Source: Phormidesmis priestleyi BC1401
GTDB lineage: Bacteria; Cyanobacteriota; Cyanobacteriia; Leptolyngbyales; Leptolyngbyaceae
Length of the DNA: 64,000 bases
Assembly (NCBI RefSeq): GCF_001650195.1
Contig: NZ_LXYR01000004.1
Span: 120,051 to 184,050, forward strand
Direction of reading: 5' to 3'
Below are positions 46,321 through 54,905 of this stretch, piece after piece. Made by a program: the position numbers and the translations under genes. Within the stretch, counting starts at the first letter, position 1, and every line of letters begins with the position of its first letter. Under the pieces are notes generated by a model. That model did not search any database. It was given only the letters and a program-made list of their open reading frames with translations, and was not told the origin of the DNA.

Positions 46321-46594
46321 AACGAGTTTTGTTGCCGAATGGTCAGCAGAGAATAGGAAACCGCTAGATCTCTCACCTGCTAAAGATAAGGTCTTTTAAG
46401 CCTACTCCTCGAAAAAAGTTGATGAGAATTCCAAAGATAGGCAGGCAAATGGAATCAACTGTAAGGTGCGTTTCGGCTCGGCTCAACGCTCAAGCCAAAA
46501 CTTGCAGCAGGTTAAGCGGAGCCGAGATCACCTACACGAGTTGGCTTTAATTGAGTCTGCCTGATTAAGGGGTATTTTGAAGTACAAAAATTAC

Positions 46595-46957
46595 TCACCT
46601 GACAAAGCGATTCGTGTTTCCTTGGCGACGTTCTAGCATATTGAGACGGGTTTCTGTTGCCGTGACTCTTTCTTTAATTTCGATGACCAGGGTGGCTAAT
46701 CTGTCAAATTGAGGGTCGGTTGAAAGGATTTGTCTAGTTCCTTGTCGATCTCCAGAGGGTAAAGTGGGCGTAGGCACAGAGATGCCTGGTAGAAAGCCAG
46801 ATTGTATCTGGCTGAGGCGGCTTTGAATACCTACCAGTTCAGTCTCCAGCCTTGAGACACGGGAGTCCAATCCAGCTTGAGCTTGAGCCGGGGAGAAGGG
46901 GTGGAACAAGAGAGCTAGTATCCCTAAGAGAAGGGCGATCGCTAAGAACTTAGGCAT
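46595..46957 (-). CDS. Small exported coiled-coil protein
   Basis: 120 residues. A signal peptide (KFLAIALLLGILALLFHPF) with an AQAQA cleavage region precedes two coiled-coil stretches, LDSRVSRLETELVGIQSRLS and LATLVIEIKERVTATETRLN, split by a Pro/Thr/Ser linker. Function unknown. A hairpin with CTCGGCTC/GAGCCGAG arms lies at about 46475-46526, downstream of it. Confidence 0.72.
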   Translation of the reverse strand: MPKFLAIALLLGILALLFHPFSPAQAQAGLDSRVSRLETELVGIQSRLSQIQSGFLPGISVPTPTLPSGDRQGTRQILSTDPQFDRLATLVIEIKERVTATETRLNMLERRQGNTNRFVR

Positions 46958-47337
46958 GATAAAAGTTTAGAAGCCACTGCAATAAGCCAAGCGCATTTGC
47001 AACGTCTCAACGTCTAGCCGGAGAATGACTCTATGGAAAGAGAAACACTCCGGCATGTAAAGAATCTTTAATAGGTTTACACTCGAACCATAAGTAATAA
47101 GACGTATCTTTGCAAAGTATAAAGAAGCTCTATGACCTAGATCAGGCAATTAAACCACCAGGGTCGAGAGTAAGCGCTACAATCGTTTTAGCTTGCGTTT
47201 ACTTCGTTTAACCCCCTTGATCCCAGTTTTAATCATCTCTAATTTCTATCTTTTTTCAGCCAAAGCCGATCAAGTCAGGAATTGACGGCTCTTTACAATC
47301 TGTTACAAACTAGTAAAGAATCGTTGCAAATAGAATC
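46958..47337. other. Divergent intergenic region
   Basis: 380 bases upstream of both the small exported protein (leftward) and the DUF2993 gene (rightward). It is AT-rich with several T-runs. I see no RNA gene, and a 60-codon minus-strand frame has no protein-like features. Confidence 0.4.
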
Positions 47338-48126
47338 ATGCTCAATGGCTTCACAAATCTAAAAAACGCTTCGGGTGCCGACTTTGGTGAACGGATGCTG
47401 AATAAGGTTGCGAGTGAATCCATTCGTCACCTCTTTTCAAAGAGCGAGTCAGTCGAGGTTTCGATTCGCTGCTCACCCTCTAGCAAGTTATTGCAGGGCA
47501 GTCTCGATAGCTTCAAGATGGGCGGACGCGGACTGCTGATTCGGCACGACTTTTGGGTCGAAGAAATGCGCTTTGAGACCGATGCGGTGGCGATTGACTT
47601 CGGCTCGGTTTTGAGCGGCAAGATTCGATTAAAGCAGCCAACTCAGGCGATCGCTCAAGTCACACTGACTGAAGCAGGCATCAATGAGGCGTTTAAGTCC
47701 GAGTTGGTGGTCAAGCGGCTGCAAAATGTGACCGAACCTGCGCTGATGAATTTGTCGGGGGGCGAACCAGTTTCTTTCTCAGATATCGCGCTGAAGCTGA
47801 TGCCTAACAACAGAATTCAGATTTTTGCAGAAGCGTTGCTGCCCAACAACACCATACCTGTTAGCATGACTGCGACATTGGAGATTGAGCGGCGGAGGCG
47901 CGTTGCGTTCCAAAATCCTCAGTTTGAGCCAGATGCAGTGCCCGAAGATCTGCGCGGCATTTCGGAGGTGTTGACGATGGCATTTGCTGAAATTCTAGAC
48001 AACATGGTGGATCTCGATCGCTTTAACTTAGATGGAATCCTGCTGCGAATCAACCGTCTAGAAACTCAGGGAGAGCAGTTAATTTTTAGTGGATATGCTC
48101 AGATCGATCGTTTTCCAGACGTGTAG
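47338..48126 (+). CDS. DUF2993 (LmeA-like) protein
   Basis: 262 residues. It begins NLKNASGADFGERMLNKVAS and continues ESVEVSIRCSPSSKLLQGSL and DSFKMGGRGLLIRHDFWVEE, the usual DUF2993 layout. Relatives such as LmeA are lipid-binding, with an elongated beta-rich fold. No signal peptide is visible, so it probably binds the membrane from the cytoplasm. Exact ligand unknown. Followed after 104 bases by an ExbB gene. Confidence 0.85.
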   Translation: MLNGFTNLKNASGADFGERMLNKVASESIRHLFSKSESVEVSIRCSPSSKLLQGSLDSFKMGGRGLLIRHDFWVEEMRFETDAVAIDFGSVLSGKIRLKQPTQAIAQVTLTEAGINEAFKSELVVKRLQNVTEPALMNLSGGEPVSFSDIALKLMPNNRIQIFAEALLPNNTIPVSMTATLEIERRRRVAFQNPQFEPDAVPEDLRGISEVLTMAFAEILDNMVDLDRFNLDGILLRINRLETQGEQLIFSGYAQIDRFPDV

Positions 48127-48230
48127 CTGCTTTGCTTCTAGCAGTCTGCGAGTCGAGGTCGCAAGAGAGCGATCGGGTATGAACCACGAACGACTATCAT
48201 TGTTCTCTGTTCACTGCTCACTGACTCACC

Positions 48231-48878
48231 ATGCAGTCTAGTAACTGGTTTGCTTCTGGCGGCGTTGTTATGATTCCTCTGCTAGGATTTTCGATCCTGG
48301 CGGTGGCATTGATTTTAGAACGAATTGTTTTTTGGGTAAAAGTCAAGAAACGTCACGATCGAGTGCTTAGAGAAACTCTGGTGCTTTATAAGCGCAGTCC
48401 AAGAGCCGCTTTCTTGATGTTGGAGCAAAATTCTGATTTGCCTGTTGCCCGCATCTTTATGGCTGCCTTGGAATTAGAAGAAGCGACCTCGGACGAGTTT
48501 CGGTTGGCGCTAGAAAGTGCCGCTCAAGCAGAAATTCCACTGTTAAAGCGATTTAACACCGTTTTTGAAACCATTATTAGCCTTGCGCCTCTGTTAGGGC
48601 TGTTGGGCACCATTTTGGGATTGATCACCTCGTTTGCCTCGCTGCGACTGGGAGATGTCGGCAGCACCAACACGACCAACGTGACGGGCGGAATCAGTGA
48701 GGCGCTGATCTCGACCGCATCGGGGCTGGTGGTAGCGATCGTGACGCTCCTCTTCGCCAATACATTCCGAGGGCTATATATTCGGCAGATTGCCCTGATT
48801 CAGGAGTATGGTGGACAGCTAGAATTGCTGTATCGTCGCCGTCATGAGAAGGGAGAAGATTTCTATGCGTCTACCTGA
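48231..48878 (+). CDS. MotA/TolQ/ExbB proton channel protein, second copy
   Basis: 215 residues. Three membrane segments: [40 protein letters not shown], and ALISTASGLVVAIVTLLFAN. The motif [15 protein letters not shown] matches ExbB/TolQ. It has the same layout as the first copy at 38508-39140 but differs in sequence throughout, so it is an old duplicate or a separate acquisition. The ExbD gene overlaps its end. Confidence 0.92.
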   Translation: MQSSNWFASGGVVMIPLLGFSILAVALILERIVFWVKVKKRHDRVLRETLVLYKRSPRAAFLMLEQNSDLPVARIFMAALELEEATSDEFRLALESAAQAEIPLLKRFNTVFETIISLAPLLGLLGTILGLITSFASLRLGDVGSTNTTNVTGGISEALISTASGLVVAIVTLLFANTFRGLYIRQIALIQEYGGQLELLYRRRHEKGEDFYAST

Positions 48879-49260
48879 AGAACCGGATCTGCCGCCTCAA
48901 ATTTACATCGTGCCGATGATTGATGTGATCTTTGCGCTGCTGACGTTTTTTATCATGTCTACGCTGTTTTTGACGCGCTCTCAGGGGTTGCCTGTCAATC
49001 TTCCGAGTGCGGCGACGGCTGAAGCACAAAAATCGACTCAAGCGACGGTGACGATCGACCAGACTGGCAAGCTTGCCCTCAATCGCAAACCCATTCAACT
49101 CAACAATTTAACCAATCAGGTTCAGGCGTTGAAGGGCAAAAATAGTCAAGTTTTAGTGGTGATTGATGCCGATCGACGTGTCACTCACGGGCAGGTGATT
49201 ACGGTGATGGATCGGCTGCGATTGGTTCCTGGAGTAAGATTGGCGATCGGCACGCAGTAA
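48865..49260 (+). CDS. ExbD/TolR biopolymer transport protein, second copy
   Basis: 131 residues from the ATG at 48865, which has GGGAGAAG just upstream; an in-frame ATG at 48844 would give 138 residues. It overlaps the ExbB gene by 14 bases. The membrane segment with its Asp is YIVPMIDVIFALLTFFIMST, then a periplasmic ExbD domain (VTIDQTGKLALNRKPIQLNN). It lacks the Pro-rich tail of the first copy. Confidence 0.92.
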   Translation: MRLPEEPDLPPQIYIVPMIDVIFALLTFFIMSTLFLTRSQGLPVNLPSAATAEAQKSTQATVTIDQTGKLALNRKPIQLNNLTNQVQALKGKNSQVLVVIDADRRVTHGQVITVMDRLRLVPGVRLAIGTQ

Positions 49261-49279
49261 CCCTGAAAATGGCTCAATG

Positions 49280-50545
49280 TCAGGCGTGTTTGCCATTGGG
49301 ACGCTGCACGATCGTTTCGATCACACGACGACGATCGCGCGAATCAATTCCGACCAGACGCACATAATCTTGAGTGTGATCCGCAAGGCACGATTCCAAT
49401 GCCGCGATTGCTTTGGCTCCATCGGTTTGAAAGGTGCCATAACAACTCCAAGAATTGTTGCGGAACCGTCGATCGTCTACATACTCAATGCCTAGCCGAT
49501 GTCCTTGCCCCAAAATTCGATTCAGTTCGCTCACCATTTCTGGATTGAGGCGGGTGCTAGATGGCTGGCCGCTATAGCTGCTGCTAGCTGGAGGCGTATG
49601 TCCGTTTGATTTGGCGGGGGTTAGGGCAGTCGGCATCATGTTGACCTCGCCCAGCTTGCGGTTGCCAATCACGCGATTATATTCATCGACTAGCCGCATT
49701 TCTTTTAATCGCTTCTGCTCACCGACCATCAACTGTCCGAGTTCTAACAGGTGTGACAGAGTGAAATCGGGTTTGTGAAATTCTGGCGGAGCTTCGGCAC
49801 TATTGACGACTCGCATTGATATCCGATCTAAGCCCACGTCCTGAATGAGTTTACGGACTTGTTCATCATAGAGGCGCGATCGCAGTGCCCCATAAAAGTC
49901 GATCGACTGATCAGGAAATGAGTCCACCAGTTGCTCAATGTCGCGACGAGCAATGTGATCGACTTCAAAAATGCCGCTGACGATGCCGATGCGATCGTCG
50001 CGATCGGGTTCCCAAAAAAACTTCTCCATCCGTCCGTCACGCGTCAGCGGCGCATAGAGTGTCCCCAAATCGTTGCCTGTGACAATGATCGGAATGCGCT
50101 GAATCGGCTCGATCTCATAGCTGCCCGGAAGCTGAACATTGGTCGGATTGTCAGCAATATTCATCAAAGTGCCGTGAACAAGCTGCGTATTCACGGTGTA
50201 TTGAGTGAATTGATCGACGCGACCAGCCCCCGCATCAATGTCGTTAATCATCAGCACCGCCATCTTGCCGCGCACTTTTACGATGTCTGCTGCCTCGCGA
50301 TAGCGCAATCGAATCAATCGAGCCGGATCGCCTGCATCAGGGCTTTCTAGCTCTCCTGCTGACATATAGACCGCTTCGACCCCCATCCGCTCAAAGACTA
50401 ATTCGCACTGAAATGACTTGCCTTCCCCTTTGCGCCCGTGGACTCCCAAAATTAAAGGAACTTTGACACTGGGAATATTCAGGTAATTTTTGGTGATGTG
50501 AACCGAAAGCTTATCGATGAAGCGTGGAGAGATGTAGTAGTTCAT
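49280..50545 (-). CDS. rca: Rubisco activase with C-terminal RbcS-like domain
   Basis: 421 residues. The AAA+ core has the P-loop GVHGRKGEGKS at about 35-44 and AVLMINDIDAGAG near 94. Then come GTLMNIADNPTNVQLPG, VTGNDLGTLYAPLTRDGRM and FFWEPDRDDRIGIV. After a Ser/Pro linker, residues about 333-415 resemble the rubisco small subunit (GIEYVDDRRFRNNSWSCYG, then ALESCLADHTQDYVRLVGID). This cyanobacterial form is thought to use the RbcS-like part to bind rubisco or carboxysomes. It converges with the second exbD gene. Confidence 0.95.
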   Translation of the reverse strand: MNYYISPRFIDKLSVHITKNYLNIPSVKVPLILGVHGRKGEGKSFQCELVFERMGVEAVYMSAGELESPDAGDPARLIRLRYREAADIVKVRGKMAVLMINDIDAGAGRVDQFTQYTVNTQLVHGTLMNIADNPTNVQLPGSYEIEPIQRIPIIVTGNDLGTLYAPLTRDGRMEKFFWEPDRDDRIGIVSGIFEVDHIARRDIEQLVDSFPDQSIDFYGALRSRLYDEQVRKLIQDVGLDRISMRVVNSAEAPPEFHKPDFTLSHLLELGQLMVGEQKRLKEMRLVDEYNRVIGNRKLGEVNMMPTALTPAKSNGHTPPASSSYSGQPSSTRLNPEMVSELNRILGQGHRLGIEYVDDRRFRNNSWSCYGTFQTDGAKAIAALESCLADHTQDYVRLVGIDSRDRRRVIETIVQRPNGKHA

Positions 50546-50720
50546 GGAGCTAGGGACTCAAGATGAAAGGGATTACCGAGGATGAGAGTCTATAATTCTG
50601 CTCAAAGACAAAAAATAAGATGGGCATCACCCACCTTACGAATCTTGCTATGGGGTTCGATCGCTGCCTAGATCCTACCGAAGGAAAGGCTCTTTGGCTG
50701 AGGAACTAGAATTATGAGCG

Positions 50721-51005
50721 TCACTGGTAATAAGCTTGAGTCTCTTCTAGCTCCTCTTGGTCTAAATAGCCACTGACCAACTCGTAGGGCTGACTGTAAT
50801 AAGCAGACGTATCGTGAGACATTCGCGCCATGTAACCCACATAGTTTCCCATCAAGAAATAGACGCTCATCAACGCCGCCGCCGAAAACGCCACAAGCGT
50901 TCCTGCCAGCATTAGAGAAAATTCGTGTTGCTCAACTGCCTCCTGCATCAAATGCAAAGACCAGGAAACGAGCGCAACGACAATAGCAAGAATGATGATT
51001 AACAT
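50721..51005 (-). CDS. Small two-pass membrane protein
   Basis: 94 residues. Two hydrophobic segments, LIIILAIVVALVSWSLHLM at 2-20 and LAGTLVAFSAAALMSVYFLM at about 33-52, precede a polar tail rich in Tyr, Glu and Gln (ELVSGYLDQEELEETQAYYQ). Small proteins of this layout are common in cyanobacteria; I know no function. It lies between rca and hisF on the same strand. Confidence 0.7.
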   Translation of the reverse strand: MLIIILAIVVALVSWSLHLMQEAVEQHEFSLMLAGTLVAFSAAALMSVYFLMGNYVGYMARMSHDTSAYYSQPYELVSGYLDQEELEETQAYYQ

Positions 51006-51138
51006 GGTTTACATAGTGTAACAGATGCTCATAAAGTGCTGCTCTATTTCAAGCTCTGTAAACACTTATGGCTTTAATCATAGCCCAAGTTAATGATTTG
51101 AAAAATAGTTTGAAATGCTTATCATCAGAGGGTTTTCT

Positions 51139-51909
51139 CTACGTGAGGCGAACCGGAACCTGGCGATCGTCTAAGTAAGTCTTTATCTGAGCGACGCTTA
51201 ACTGTCCGTAATGTAATAGAGATGCCAGCAGTGCCGCCTCAGCTTTTCCGTCTGTCACCGCTTCATAGATGTGCTCACAGTTGCCTGCGCCGCCCGATGC
51301 AATCACCGGAATCTGAACGTGTTCGGCGATCGTGCGCGTCAGCTCAAGGTCATAGCCTGCTAGAGTTCCGTCGCCATCCATACTCGTGATCAAAAGCTCT
51401 CCAGCGCCGCGTTCTGCAGCTTCTTTTGCCCAGGCGATCGCGTCGAGCTTTGTGTTTTCTCGCCCGCCCCGCACAAAAACATCCCAACCGGGATTGGTGG
51501 GATCGGGGCGACGACGAGCGTCGATCGCGACGACGATACACTGATTCCCAAATCGCTGACTTGCCTGATTGATAAAGTCGGGATCACGCACCGCCGATGA
51601 ATTAATGCTGATTTTATCGGCTCCCGCTCGCAGCAATTTTTTAATCGTCTCTAAGTTCTGAATTCCGCCGCCGACCGTGAGCGGAATAAACACCTGTTCA
51701 GCCGTTCGATACACCACGTCGTAGATAATGTCTCGGTCTTCGTGGGTGGCTGTGATGTCAAGAAACACTAACTCGTCAGCGCCTGCCTGATTGTAGGCTT
51801 GCGCCAACTCAACCGGATCTCCGGCATCCCGCAGATCGACGAAATTCACACCCTTGACCACACGACCCGCTTTCACGTCTAGACAAGGCAAAATTCTTTT
51901 AGCCAGCAT
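51139..51909 (-). CDS. hisF: Imidazole glycerol phosphate synthase subunit HisF
   Basis: 256 residues, a (beta/alpha)8 barrel that with HisH closes the imidazole ring in histidine synthesis. Diagnostic parts are [20 protein letters not shown] with the catalytic Asp, [38 protein letters not shown], and [20 protein letters not shown] with the second Asp, and [13 protein letters not shown]. HisH is not in the window. Confidence 0.98.
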   Translation of the reverse strand: MLAKRILPCLDVKAGRVVKGVNFVDLRDAGDPVELAQAYNQAGADELVFLDITATHEDRDIIYDVVYRTAEQVFIPLTVGGGIQNLETIKKLLRAGADKISINSSAVRDPDFINQASQRFGNQCIVVAIDARRRPDPTNPGWDVFVRGGRENTKLDAIAWAKEAAERGAGELLITSMDGDGTLAGYDLELTRTIAEHVQIPVIASGGAGNCEHIYEAVTDGKAEAALLASLLHYGQLSVAQIKTYLDDRQVPVRLT

Positions 51910-52002
51910 GAAAACTCTTAGACCTGGAATAGTCTTTGAATCCTATCACTCCTGCCTTTGGTTCTCTACCAGTAGCCAATGACACGCAATGTGCTGCTAT
52001 TT

Positions 52003-52090
52003 GCCCTCATCCCAACCTTTCTCCCCAAGGAGAAGGGCTTTCCAACCATTCCGGTTCCCTCTCCCCTTGGAAGAGGGGTAGGGTGAGGGC
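52003..52090. repeat. Interspersed palindromic element, copy D (core only)
   Basis: GCCCTCATCCC at 52003 to GGTGAGGGC ending at 52090, with hairpins around TTTCTCCCCAAGGAGAAGG and CCTCTCCCCTTGGAAGAGGG. It has the same core plan as copies A-C but lacks the recognisable TAGACCTC-type outer ends. It lies between hisF and petP. Confidence 0.75.
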
Positions 52091-52221
52091 ATTCTTTGCG
52101 GGTGTTTCAGGAAAGTCGCACACTCCGTTAATGACCAACAAAGCCTTAATAAGCTGCAACATCCTGTTAAACTCTTGAGTGGCTTGTATCAATCTGCTTC
52201 AATCGTTATCACTACTTTGCA

Positions 52222-52416
52222 ATGGAAATCGGTCAAAAAGTTCAGGTTCGGCGTTTGCGCGATCGGGTTTCTCCAGAGATCATCAAAAGGCTAGGTCAGA
52301 TGGGCACGATTCGCGACTTTAAAGTCGTGGATGGCGGCGGCGTTGGGCTGTTAGTTCAATTTGAAGACAAGGCAGGAACCTGGTTTTTTGAAGACGAGCT
52401 AGAGTCGTCTGATTAA
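52222..52416 (+). CDS. petP: Cytochrome b6f subunit PetP (DUF2862)
   Basis: 64 residues. MEIGQKVQVRRLRDRVSPEI, then GQMGTIRDFKVVDG and FEDKAGTWFFEDELE match PetP. In Synechocystis PetP is a peripheral subunit of the b6f complex on the cytoplasmic side and affects linear electron flow. It has an SH3-like beta fold and no membrane segment. Confidence 0.9.
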   Translation: MEIGQKVQVRRLRDRVSPEIIKRLGQMGTIRDFKVVDGGGVGLLVQFEDKAGTWFFEDELESSD

Positions 52417-52537
52417 AGCACTACAGACCTCGTGCAGTCGCTAATATGAGGGAATGAAAGAATTTTGAATTCTCAGATCATCACGGTGATTCAAGGTTCA
52501 AAATTCTGATGGTCAAGTTGGCTCAGAATGGTTGAAT

Positions 52538-53638
52538 ATGGCTTTTATATTGACATTTTTAGGCAAAGGTGGCACTGGGCGGACGACGATCGCGATCGCA
52601 GCGGCTAAAAAACTTGCCCAGCAAGGCAAACGAGTTTTACTCCTCGGACAGGATTCTAGTCCGGCGTTTGGGGCAGCACTAGGCGCGACTCTCAGCCTCG
52701 ACCCGCAAGAAATTTCTCCGAATCTGCACGCCGTTCAACTCCAGACCGCCACGCTGCTAGAGCGCAGTTGGGAAGAGGTCAAAAAGCTAGAAGCGCAATA
52801 TCTCCGCACACCTTTTTTTAAGGAAGTGTTTGGGCAAGAATTGGGAGTGTTGCCCGGAATGGACACTGCCCTGGCGCTGAATGCAATTCGAGAATATGAC
52901 GGCAGTGGCAAGTATGACGCGATCGTCTATGACGGATCAGGCGACCAATCCACGCTGCGAATGCTGGGGCTGCCCGAAACGATTAGCTGGTATATTCGTC
53001 GTTTTCGCAAACTGTTTGTCGAGTCTGACTTGGGAAGAACGCTGTCCCCTGCAATTCAACTCGCGGCAAGCACAGTTCTGACCAATGTGAGTTTTGTTGG
53101 CGATAATTTTGCTCAACCTACAGGTCAAGTGAATGATCTGCTAGAGCAGGGCAAGCAAGCGGTCAACAATCCGCAGCGCATGGCGGCTTATCTGGTGACG
53201 ACAGACGACCCCGCCGCGATCGCGACCGCTCAATATCTCTGGGGCAGCGCTCAACAAATCGGGCTAACGGTCGGCGGAGTCATCCTCAACCGGGCATCGG
53301 GAACCAATGGCGAATTAGCTGCCTTTGATCCGCTTTTGGTGACAACGATTCCGATCCAGTCAATCAACGACTGGCAACCTTTGATCGATGGTTTGCCAAA
53401 CTTTCAAGATCAGGCAACTCAGGCTCCTCGCCCGATCGCGGTGAATGTCTCTGAGCGCAAAGTCTCGCTCTTTTTGCCAGGGTTTGACAAGAAGCAAGTC
53501 AAACTGACGCAATCGGGTCCTGAGATTACGATCGAAGCAGGCGACCAGCGACGTAACGTTGATTTACCGCTCCAATTGCGTGGGCAACCCGTGAAAGGTG
53601 CTAAATTTCAAGACGGCTATCTGATTATCTCGTTCTAG
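52538..53638 (+). CDS. Get3d-type ArsA/Get3 ATPase with alpha-crystallin domain
   Basis: 366 residues from the ATG at 52538 (a TTG lies two codons upstream). The N-terminal ATPase starts AFILTFLGKGGTGRTTIAIA. The signature Lys of the deviant Walker A is present (GKGG), but the usual P-loop Lys is Arg (GRTT). The fold continues through YDAIVYDGSGDQSTLRMLGL. Residues about 298-366 form a small-heat-shock-like domain (NVSERKVSLFLPGFDKKQVK). This pairing marks Get3d/NosAFP proteins of phototrophs, suggested to handle hydrophobic clients; targeting of tail-anchored proteins is not shown. It lies 21 bases before chlG. Confidence 0.92.
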   Translation: MAFILTFLGKGGTGRTTIAIAAAKKLAQQGKRVLLLGQDSSPAFGAALGATLSLDPQEISPNLHAVQLQTATLLERSWEEVKKLEAQYLRTPFFKEVFGQELGVLPGMDTALALNAIREYDGSGKYDAIVYDGSGDQSTLRMLGLPETISWYIRRFRKLFVESDLGRTLSPAIQLAASTVLTNVSFVGDNFAQPTGQVNDLLEQGKQAVNNPQRMAAYLVTTDDPAAIATAQYLWGSAQQIGLTVGGVILNRASGTNGELAAFDPLLVTTIPIQSINDWQPLIDGLPNFQDQATQAPRPIAVNVSERKVSLFLPGFDKKQVKLTQSGPEITIEAGDQRRNVDLPLQLRGQPVKGAKFQDGYLIISF

Positions 53639-53659
53639 ACCTTCTCACAATCTTTCGCT

Positions 53660-54679
53660 ATGCCTGACTCATCCCCTGAGATTGAAGTGACTTCTAGTTC
53701 CCCAGACGTGCCAGATAGTGTAGTGGACGACCGCAGCGCAAAAGCTCGTCAGCTCCTGGGCATGAAAGGAGCCGACGTGAAAGGATCTTCGATCGCGAAG
53801 ATCCGCTTGCAGTTGATGAAGCCGATCACCTGGATTCCTTTAATGTGGGGCATCATCTGCGGTGCTGCATCGTCTGGCAACTATACGTGGACGCTAGAGA
53901 ATGTGCTGATTTCAGCCGCTTGTATGCTGTTGGCAGGTCCTCTGCTGACGGGATATACGCAGATTCTCAACGACTACTACGATCGTGACATTGATGCCAT
54001 CAACGAGCCTTATCGACCCATCCCGTCTGGCGCGATTTCTCTGCCTCAAGTGGTGGTTCAAATTTGGGTGCTGCTGTTTGCAGGAATTGGGGTTGCCTAC
54101 GCGCTCGATCGCTGGGCAGGACACGAATTTCCTACGATTACTGCATTGGCGATCGGGGGGTCTTTCCTGTCCTACATTTACTCTGCACCGCCGCTCAAAC
54201 TCAAGCAAAACGGCTGGGCAGGTAGTTTTGCGTTAGGTGCCAGCTATATTGCGATTCCTTGGTGGACAGGGCACGCCCTGTTTGGCGAGTTGGATATCAC
54301 GATTATGCTGCTGACGCTTTTCTACAGCTTCTCAGGATTGGGAATTGCAATCATCAATGACTTCAAGAGCGTGGAGGGCGATCGACAACTTGGACTCAAA
54401 TCGCTTCCCGTCATGTTTGGAGTCACCAACGCGGCTCGGATTTGTGTTGCCATGATCGACCTCTTTCAAGTCGGAATTGCTGCCTATTTGATCAGCATTC
54501 ATCAAAATTTGTACGCAGTCATTCTAATTCTGCTGATCATTCCTCAAATCACCTTTCAGGATATGTATTTCCTGCGCGATCCGCTCAAAAATGATGTGAA
54601 ATATCAGGCAAGCGCTCAACCCTTTTTGGTGCTAGGGATGCTAGTGGCTGCTTTGGCATTTGGTCATGCTGCACTTTAA
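53660..54679 (+). CDS. chlG: Chlorophyll synthase
   Basis: 339 residues of the UbiA prenyltransferase family with eight or so membrane segments. The first Asp-rich motif is NDYYDRDIDAINEPYRPIPS near 105, and the second is IINDFKSVEGDRQLGL near 230. It attaches phytyl or geranylgeranyl to chlorophyllide. The polar N-terminal 50 residues are normal. It starts 21 bases after the Get3d gene, so the two are probably one transcript, linking pigment supply with membrane protein handling (inference). Confidence 0.96.
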   Translation: MPDSSPEIEVTSSSPDVPDSVVDDRSAKARQLLGMKGADVKGSSIAKIRLQLMKPITWIPLMWGIICGAASSGNYTWTLENVLISAACMLLAGPLLTGYTQILNDYYDRDIDAINEPYRPIPSGAISLPQVVVQIWVLLFAGIGVAYALDRWAGHEFPTITALAIGGSFLSYIYSAPPLKLKQNGWAGSFALGASYIAIPWWTGHALFGELDITIMLLTLFYSFSGLGIAIINDFKSVEGDRQLGLKSLPVMFGVTNAARICVAMIDLFQVGIAAYLISIHQNLYAVILILLIIPQITFQDMYFLRDPLKNDVKYQASAQPFLVLGMLVAALAFGHAAL

Positions 54680-54905
54680 GTCGCCTTAACTTCATGCTCT
54701 GATTATTCAGAAGTCATCACATTTTGACGCGTACGGTTGACTATGTGGGCGCTTTCGGTCAATCTGAGTCTCAGAATTGTGATCTCAATTTCTGATTAAA
54801 GAGTCGGAAGCCCTATCGGCGTGATGAGGCAGGAACGAGTGACAGAGGATGGCTCAAACCCCACAGTGCAGATCTTAGAACTCCAAAGCAACCAGACTGG
54901 AAGCC

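Noticed and set aside
46475..46526. Hairpin with CTCGGCTC and GAGCCGAG arms
   Set aside because: A real inverted repeat between same-strand genes, but neither strand shows a U-tract, so I do not call it a terminator.
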